The notes under the pieces are model-generated. The model was not told where the DNA came from. It did no database searches and worked only from the letters and a program-made list of their open reading frames with translations. DNA of 64,000 bases from Andrena cerasifolii (lineage: Eukaryota; Arthropoda; Insecta; Hymenoptera; Andrenidae), in contig NC_135120.1 of assembly GCF_050908995.1 (NCBI RefSeq), positions 3,237,433-3,301,432 of the forward strand, in the 5' to 3' direction. Made by a program: the position numbers and the translations under genes. Numbering within the stretch: the stretch's first letter is position 1; each line of letters opens with the position of its first letter. Positions 57,212 to 64,000 of the stretch are shown piece after piece.

Positions 57212-58934
57212 TCATAAATCTGGGAAACATGTCACATCTAATTGTTCAGCACGATGACCCATTGGAATGTCATGAACTTTAAGTATTTGATAGAGTGCGG
57301 TAGCGGATTCATTAACCCTTTTGTCATACATTGGATAAATTGTAAACTGATGATAATATGAATCAGATTGTGACATTTGCGTCAATAATGCACGCTTGTT
57401 GTTTTCATTGATATTAAGTGTTTCACCGTTAACTTCCTCGATAGATTCGTTATTATCGATATTATTATCATTGGCGACAACTTCTTCTTGAAATTCTGTA
57501 TCTGGTAATTTGGCACTCAGCAATAAATCGCGCGGTTGTGGTAAAACAATTTCTGAGTATAGAGGATTATTGGCTTTCAACCATACTAAGGCATTCCATA
57601 CTTTCTTCAAGTTAACTAACTTTTCCCAAACTATTTTAGATTTTGTTGGAACGCCCCGCACCAATATGTATAATTCATAATTTTGATTTAAAGGTTCAGT
57701 CGCAGGACAGATCTTTTTTAAATTTTCTTGTAATGGCAAAGGAAGGTGAAATGTTCTCCCCTTTACTTTTGGAAACATATGTTTATGTGGCATATTTTTA
57801 CGCAGTATCCATTCTCACAATCGTTTGAAACGGTTTAGCTCTTTCAATGAGAATTCGTTCGTAATCGTTCAACACTGCTATTTCTGGAACTGAACGTACA
57901 TCAAGCTTATTTAGAATACATTTTGGTGGTATAGAATCGACGCGAATTTTATCGTGACAATATCGGCAAATAAAATGCACGTCACCAACTTTGTATCCAA
58001 TATGATTTAACAATGTTTGCATTACATTTCCCTTGTATGTTCTCTTAGAAACATCAAGCTTACGAACCTCTCTTTGAAAACAGAGTTTCTCGCACGAAAC
58101 ACACGAAATGCGTGGTGTGTCCATAGACCGTTTTGTGAAAGCTCTAAATGCTAAATAATATCGAGATATAATCTCTTCTTCGTTCAAGCTTATGTCAGTA
58201 TTATTTTTTTGCAACGCTTCAGCTTCTTGCCCCGCTTGCAGTGTTATTCGTTCAAGTGTTTCAAGGTCATTATCATTTAAGGCCTTGTCTAAATTATGTA
58301 ATTGATCTGTATAAATGCCCGCTATTTTGTATATCATTCTCTTCAAATGTCGTAAATCCGGAAAGTGAGGTGCCAAAATCTCAGTGGCTAAAAAATTGGA
58401 CTTACATAGTTTAGAGTTTATGTAACAACCATGAGAATGACCAACTTTTTCAGCACGCACTTTATTAGGACAGCTACTGATATGGTTGTTCAACTTATGT
58501 ACCTTTTTTAATGAGCATTCTGACAATCGTTTGAAGAAATCCTGTAAATTATTCAGAATTTCAACATCTTTTGTTTTACAAAGATTAATACAGTGCCATG
58601 CTTTTGTCATCTTCTTCGATTGCAATACTGGTAGAACGTTTATAGCTTTCCCTACTGAATTCAGTATAATTGATTCCGAACCGCTGAAAGGATGGTACGA
58701 ACTTTCCGCATAATATGATTCTGAAGAAGACGCATGTCTGGATTCTCCACACAAAGCATTAGTAATCCTGTTCTCTACTTCTAAACATTCTGCTGTGCGC
58801 GTTAATGAAACTTCAACTTTTTGTTTACAATCTTTCAACAGTTTCCTCATTTCCGAAATGTACTTTTGCCTAATATGAAAACTACATTTTATTATGCGCT
58901 CAGCTTCCAATCTACTTGCTTCTCCGGACGGCAT
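57212..58934 (-). pseudogene. Helitron N-terminal region: zinc knuckles plus DUF6570-like domain
   Basis: The frame 58934-57798 carries SRLEAERIIKCSFHIRQKYI, then CVSCEKLC and FICRYCHDKI (two C-x2-C knuckles) and RSVPEIAVLNDYERILIERA. A small frameshift near 57795 leads to 57793-57212 with GRTFHLPLPLQENLKKI, YELYILVRGVPTKSKIVWEK and VWNALVWLKANNPLYSEI, resembling DUF6570. It ends AEQLDVTCFPDL and TGA (57212-57214). CFPDL is where the Helitron Rep region normally begins. Confidence 0.75.
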
Positions 58935-59112
58935 GCTAATAATTTTTTAAAGTTTTCTTTGTTATTTTTGGTTGCTATATCGTTATTTGTTATAGCAATA
59001 TAACGATACTTTTTTATTATTTGCAGAGCAGCACGACGCACAGTGGTTCCAAGATGGGAAATTTTGGAAAAAAATTGGGTTCTCTATGTATTCTTATAGA
59101 AAATTTTGCGCT

Positions 59113-59738
59113 GATTCCGAATATATACCATATCCTATACCTAAAATAAACGATTCATGTGTTTTTTGGCCAAAAACCATGAAAAATCACGTTTTTTCAC
59201 ATATTTTGCGATATTCAGCAGTTTTCTTCTGCCTCCGTGTAATTTTGTCCAATAGAAAAGTTGTATACAATTAAAATATGCGTTTTTTTAAATTTTTTAA
59301 ATTTGTTTTTAACTTTCAATATTCGTTTTTTGAACGGATTTTGTACTTGTACCATGTTTAAACAATTTTGTCGAAACAAAATACGTAAAATGATCACTGA
59401 TACTAACCTTGATCGTTTTAATTCTGCAATAAACATTTTGCCCCTTCACTCAAAGGAAGTTTCCTTATTTTTAACTCCGGTCATAATTTTGATATAAATG
59501 GATCAGAAGAAATTAGTAACGTATGTATTATGTCCTCATTATGTCCGCATTTTCAAATTAAAAAAAACGCATATTTTAATTCTATGCAACTTTTCTATTG
59601 GACAAAATTACATGGAGGCAGAAGAAAACTGCTCAATATCGCAAAATATGTGAAAAAACGTGATTTTTCATGGTTTTTGGCCAAAAAACGCATGAATCGT
59701 TTATTTTAGGTATAGGAACATGATATATATTCAGAATC
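59113..59738. repeat. Foldback inserted in the Helitron, ~180-bp arms
   Basis: GATTCCGAATATATACC and the following block (AAAAATCACGTTTTTTCACA, TTTTCTTCTGCCTCCGTGTA) return inverted at 59560-59738. It separates the Lys-rich repeat end (60219) from the zinc-knuckle region (58934). 59740-60215 shows no other feature. Confidence 0.8.
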
Positions 59739-60218
59739 GAAAGGCGACACCCACAAGAGGGATCGACGGTCAACAGTAGCAATTAGGTATTAACCTTTTT
59801 TTACGAAAAAAACTTACAAAAACGTTTGCATACGGTACCGACGATGACGGACGGTGAAATTTTTTAATGGGAATTGTACCTCAAAATATGTACTTTCAAA
59901 CCTTTCCAGTTTCGTTGCGGAGGTAGACGGAGGTACCTGAAAAAATGGTGATTCCTAAAACACCTCGGTATTCTTTGAGATATTGTTATATTCTGACAAC
60001 AGTTTCAATTCTACTTCTTTTTGCTCTACACTATGTAAAAATGAGTAATAAAACTACTCCGGAAAAAACAGGCCCACTTAGTGATATGTAGAAATTTTGG
60101 CCATACTTCTTTAGTGCGAGTTTTTCCGCACTTGGAATCGGTTTTAGAGCCTAAGTGAGAGAAAATGATCAATACATAACCGATGAAAAAACATACCTAA
60201 AAAAGCAATACGAAATTG

Positions 60219-61550
60219 TCACATGATTTTTTTACTTTTTTTCCGCCTCTGAACCACTGTGCGACGTTTTGCTACTTTATTATAATCCTCTCCTTTACGT
60301 ATTTCATCATAATATACCTTCCGCTTTTTGGAGATAACTTCTTTATTTAGCTGATAATAATTTTTTTTCTTTCCGCTAGTCACATCTTTATTTGCGTCAT
60401 AATACACTTTTGCCTTTTTAATTATACCTTCTTTATTTAGCTGATAATAATTATTTCGCTTCCCGTGTTTCACTTCTTTATTTGCGTTATAATGTACTTT
60501 TCTCGTTTTTATTATACCTTCTTTGTGTGCGTTATAATATTCATAATTATATAGTTTTATGCTTCCCTCCCCCTTTTTACAATCTTTGCCTTTTTTCGTG
60601 TTACACTCCCCCTTCTTTGCTTTATAAACAGCTTTTCTTTTTAAATTAATTTCTTCTTTATGTTTTTTATAATAATTTTTAGAATAATTAGATATATATT
60701 CTGTTCTACTCCTTGGTAGGTATACATTGCTGATTTTTGAGTTCGAAACCAATGGTGGATCTGTCTGAATTACATTTTTGGTATATATGGTGACTTCTTT
60801 GTCACTAAGTACTACATTTTGAACTGGGGATATTTTATTATCTGTTTCGTTAGTAATGTAACTTTGTCCGCTTTTAAATGGAGGATAATTTCCACAAGAG
60901 GGATTTTTATTAATCGTACTTTCAATTGCAGATTCATATTCGTGCACAGAACGCGTTAATTGTTGATTCTGATTGCTTGGAAAATGCTGGATACTATTAG
61001 ATCGAAACATTTGGAGCAAATGTTGACGCATCAACGCATGTTTGTACGTTACTTTGTCTGGTAATATATCGAATAATAACGAGACAGCAAATGCAATCGC
61101 AAAAACTCCGCAATCCCGACAGTTAGGTTGAGCTTGTACCCGTGGAAATTCAATAAATTCTTCGTTTGTTGCACCGTCATGTTTGTTGAAAAAAGGGTAT
61201 AACTTCTGCAGAAAAATTTTATGATGACTATGCAACTTCGAGGAGTTAAAAGAATCATAAATATAAACTCTTCTTTCATCATGTTTATAAAAGCTACAAA
61301 CCCAGTGTCCTCCTACATTGGTTTTAAAATCTTCGCTTTGGTGCAAATTCTGTATGTGATTCTGATTTTCAGGAACTGGTTGAATTGTTCCAGGCAATTG
61401 AACTCTCCACGTCTCGCGTGGTTTATAATTAGAGTTAGCTTCTAATAATTTGTGAAAATATTCAATATGATCATCTGTTAAGCATTCGCCTCTATTGATA
61501 ATTTGTATACTTTTTAAATTGAGTGGTAAGAGTCTATTAATTACAGACAT
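60219..61550 (-). CDS. Ulp1/C48-like cysteine protease with Lys/Tyr-rich repeat tail (Helitron N-terminus)
   Basis: 443 residues, open throughout. The C48 catalytic set is visible: His82 in GGHWVCSFY, Asp99 in YIYDSF, Gln141 in QAQPNCRDCGVF and Cys147 in DCG. Ulp1-type proteases remove SUMO-like modifiers. Residues ~290-443 consist of repeats such as NYYQLNKEGIIKKAKVYYDA, highly basic and typical of Helitron N-terminal regions. It starts at ATG 61550 and leads toward the zinc-knuckle/DUF6570 block. It is the only long open frame of the element and keeps all four catalytic-site residues. Confidence 0.8.
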   Translation of the reverse strand: MSVINRLLPLNLKSIQIINRGECLTDDHIEYFHKLLEANSNYKPRETWRVQLPGTIQPVPENQNHIQNLHQSEDFKTNVGGHWVCSFYKHDERRVYIYDSFNSSKLHSHHKIFLQKLYPFFNKHDGATNEEFIEFPRVQAQPNCRDCGVFAIAFAVSLLFDILPDKVTYKHALMRQHLLQMFRSNSIQHFPSNQNQQLTRSVHEYESAIESTINKNPSCGNYPPFKSGQSYITNETDNKISPVQNVVLSDKEVTIYTKNVIQTDPPLVSNSKISNVYLPRSRTEYISNYSKNYYKKHKEEINLKRKAVYKAKKGECNTKKGKDCKKGEGSIKLYNYEYYNAHKEGIIKTRKVHYNANKEVKHGKRNNYYQLNKEGIIKKAKVYYDANKDVTSGKKKNYYQLNKEVISKKRKVYYDEIRKGEDYNKVAKRRTVVQRRKKSKKIM

Positions 61551-61579
61551 GATGAATAATACTTTTATATTTCAAATAT

Positions 61580-61640
61580 ACTATTCTATTCTATTGTATT
61601 CTATTCTATTCTATTGTATTCTATTCTGTTCTATTCTATT
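61580..61640. repeat. TATTC microsatellite
   Basis: Repeats of CTATT(C/G) such as TATTCTATTCTATTGTATTC lie directly upstream of the Helitron coding start. Confidence 0.85.
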
Positions 61641-61714
61641 CACAGCTTCAGCAGCTGAAATTACACTTTGTGATAACTAGTGTATTATATTATGTAAGTT
61701 AAGAATGCTTCGCA

Positions 61715-61815
61715 TTAGTTCAGCGCCTAAGCAGCGGTGAATTTCGGGGCATAAGCAGCCGATGGTTTCGGCGCATAAGCAGCCGAGAGTTTTGGCGCAT
61801 TAGCAGCCTAGACTA
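61715..61815. repeat. Four-unit ~25-bp tandem repeat
   Basis: The unit TTTCGGCGCATAAGCAGCCG recurs four times with small changes (CAGCGCCTAAGCAGCGG, GGGGCATAAGCAGCCGATGG, GGCGCATAAGCAGCCGAGAG, GGCGCATTAGCAGCC). It sits just outside the Helitron coding start and may be in its 5' region. Confidence 0.75.
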
Positions 61816-61916
61816 CTTGAAAATATTGAAAGAAAGAGGAAGAAAGACAGAAAAAGTGAAAGAGTAAGAAAAAGAGATGTTATACAGTATGAGACTCCCA
61901 CGATGTTTTATAAAAT

Positions 61917-62207
61917 GAATATCCACGATCTGAAAATAATAATTTATGAATATATATTAGCTTTATTAATTATTAGAAAATTTCAGATGGAGTAATCCAA
62001 TCTTACCTTAAACTTATCTGAAGAATATTTAAGAACGCATGGAACAGATCACACACACACACCAATTAATTTTTTTTTTAATTTATAAATATCCACGATC
62101 TGAAAATAAAAATTTATGATTTATGAATATATTAGCTTGATTAGTTACTAGAAAACTTCAGATGGGGTAATCCAGTCTTACCTAATAAAACTTATCTGTT
62201 GAATATT
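61917..62207. repeat. Tandem duplication, ~120-bp units
   Basis: ATATCCACGATCTGAAAATA through TAATCCAATCTTACC at about 61918-62035 is repeated at 62087-62207 with few changes. 62208-63117 contains two short unrecognised ORFs (62258-62536 and 62302-62598) in a GC-richer patch, and nothing else I can name. Confidence 0.75.
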
Positions 62208-63117
62208 TTTTATTTATTTTTTTTTATTGTGACAGGTTCACAGATCGCAGTCAAAATATGAGTGAATATATTAGTTTATTATATCTCAACACGCTTTCCA
62301 ATTGGCCGTACGGTCACACCATGGACAACGGTGTAATAGGAAGATGTTCCAACAACATATTTCTATATATGGATTTGAACCATGGAGCATACGAAAAAGT
62401 GAGCTCCGGTCGCCCGCTTCGTTTTGTATTTCGCGCGACCCTAGGCCCACGTGCCCGTCGCAGAGCGAGCCCTCCTCGTATGTACATACACACGGCTCAA
62501 ACGATTGTGGCCGATCGAGATTCGATTATGGGATAACTTACCATGCTTGGCTTTTTTTCGTCGCTAACATTCTACTGTATTTCATGAGCATGGTTTAGGG
62601 CCCTGTAAAGTCACCGATTCCCGTCTAGAACACTTCTATTTCAAGAGGGCAACGTCACTGTGCCGACATCTGCATTATCATAATTATATTACAAATCTTT
62701 ATGGTTTGCTCTGTTCGATGCTGTAGCGTAAATGATGCTAAGAATAAATATAAAATAATTTTTATTGCAATGAACTTCAAGAAAAATGATAATAATTTTA
62801 TGCTTCTCGCAAATAGGTATCATTCATCAAATTTCCGTAGAAGCACCATATGTCGCTCATACACATATTGGCGACCTTGTTTGAAATGAAAATGAAATTG
62901 ATGAATTGCAAACGATAAACTTGTAATGTGCAAAGTAAATAAATCAACGGATTTATAATGGAAGACATAAATAAATAAAGCGGGAAAGTAGAGTAATAAT
63001 GAAAAGAATGGAAACGAATGTTATGTATTCGCAGGGATAGTAGGGGGTTAGGAAACCTGAATACTAGGATGAATAAGGTCTTCTTGTATTTTATTTGTAG
63101 CAGTCATTATAGTTTAA

Positions 63118-63400
63118 AATGTAAAGGTAGGATCTCCTACCCGCGATTGGTCGCAGCGATTTGACCCAGCGACTGGGCCTAGGCTGAATCTCCTCGCCTG
63201 CGACCAGGGGTGTGCGGGTAGCCGACTTTTCGGGCTCGGGACGGGCCGGAAACTTACGAAAGTATCGCGACCCCGCCCAACCCCACCCGAAGCCTCGGGA
63301 CGATCCGCACACTCCTACCTGCGACCAAGTGCATTGCCACAGTGGGGCAGAATGCCAAGAAACAAGGAAACGTGTCAGAATTCGAAAGTTGGGGGATGTT
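63118..63400. repeat. Repeat related to the 17457 element end, split by a hAT MITE
   Basis: TAAAGGTAGGATCTCCTACC CGCGATTGG and AGGAAACGTGTCAGAATTCG AAAGTT match 17457-17490 and 17750-17780 in order. The hAT MITE at 63205-63317 interrupts this copy. Confidence 0.65.
63205..63317. mobile_element. hAT MITE, 113 bp, perfect 8-bp target duplication
   Basis: Starts CAGGGGTGTGCGGGTAGCC and ends CGATCCGCACACTCCTA, ends inverted. CCTGCGAC flanks it at 63197-63204 and 63318-63325. The ends match the hAT-type end at about 11456. 63401-64000 shows nothing else recognised. Confidence 0.9.
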
Positions 63401-64000
63401 CCGATGTTCTGCAAGTTACTTGACAGATGGTTCCGAATTACTTTATATCGTGTAGGGGGCCGAAGGACTAGTGTCATAAAGCTGTAGTAAACCGTGACCC
63501 GCTAACAATCCATTTAGGGCATCAGTCATCACGCTACATCATGGAACACTTCACTTTCCATGGCATATTTACCAAATTCTTGTAGTTTTATTGAAACTAT
63601 TGACGCCAATTCATGACGATTTGGTGTTATTTTCTTAATAACGTCAAACTTATATATTACCACTTTTAGTATCAATTTCCTTAATAATATTCGGCATTTT
63701 TAAATGCAAAATACAGGATGTTGCATTTTTTCCCATTTTTTGGGATTTACCTCCACTGTGCGACATAGAATACACGTACTTAATCTATAACTGCCAAATA
63801 TTCGCGAATGCTTTTTCCGTAGTAGCAAAGCCTAGATTATGTTGATTAGAAAACAAACAAAAAATTTGTTCAGAAGTTCCCCGAAGTGGAACTAAAAAGG
63901 GGGTGATTGCTGGCAATATTTCAATTGGTTTCGTATGGAAAAAAAACTGTATGTAACTAATTATTTGCTATTACTTAACAGAATCGACACTACTCATTTG

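Larger units (their letters stand above)
46040..61560 (-). mobile_element. Large Helitron-like element encoding Ulp1, DUF6570-like, PIF1 helicase and USP
   Basis: Read on the minus strand, coding blocks follow in the order expected of insect Helitron polyproteins: Ulp1/C48 protease (61550), Lys/Tyr-rich repeats, zinc knuckles plus DUF6570-like region (58934-57212), post-Rep segment (57211-56714), PIF1 helicase (50275-48800) and USP (48790-46050). The Rep/HUH nuclease is missing. Insertions break it: a foldback (59113-59738), a 6.5-kb palindrome (50270-56740) and a solo LTR (46260-48078). I could not place the TC...CTRR ends, so the borders are approximate. Confidence 0.75.

Overview
The window looks like a transposon graveyard from an AT-rich eukaryotic, most likely insect, genome. 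There are no operons, Shine-Dalgarno sites or dense ORFs. There are decayed LINEs, a large Helitron, hAT, mariner, pogo and TTAA-targeting DNA elements, a solo LTR, a 5S-rRNA-derived SINE, and an unusual number of long-armed palindromic (foldback) elements. The families present are common in insects; the order is not fixed by the sequence (a hymenopteran is only a guess). I recognise no host gene with confidence.

Layout. 1-3.2 kb: a TIR element at the left edge, a GC-richer patch, a ~40-bp minisatellite and a foldback copy. 3.6-8.1 kb: a decayed LINE (endonuclease, RT, TAA tail) split by nested palindromic and TA-flanked elements. 11.2-17.4 kb: a palindromic hAT element with a BED-finger exon, a probable intron and a broken transposase exon; the intron holds another TA-flanked element with a long palindromic core. 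17.4-25.8 kb: nested TTAA-flanked and foldback elements, with hAT MITEs carrying perfect 8-bp target duplications. 26-37 kb: more foldbacks, a LINE fragment inside a split 5S-like SINE, a hAT-like element with CCCGGGTA-rich ends, and a TTAA foldback whose empty site survives in the other arm of its host palindrome. 37-44 kb: a mariner fragment, two more TTAA elements and a collapsed pogo element.

46-61.6 kb is the centrepiece: a minus-strand Helitron-like element. In coding order it has a Ulp1/C48 protease, Lys/Tyr-rich repeats, a zinc-knuckle plus DUF6570-like region, a post-Rep segment, a PIF1 helicase and a ubiquitin-specific protease (USP). The HUH Rep nuclease is absent, apparently cut out by a deletion. 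Its USP is split by a solo LTR with a 4-bp target duplication. Its helicase entry is split by a ~6.5 kb palindromic element. Both arms of that palindrome carry LINEs in or beside the same tRNA-like module, and one of these LINEs contains the 5S-derived SINE with a 17-bp target duplication.

All calls come from reading the sequence and translations; no database search was run. Most coding remnants are pseudogenes.
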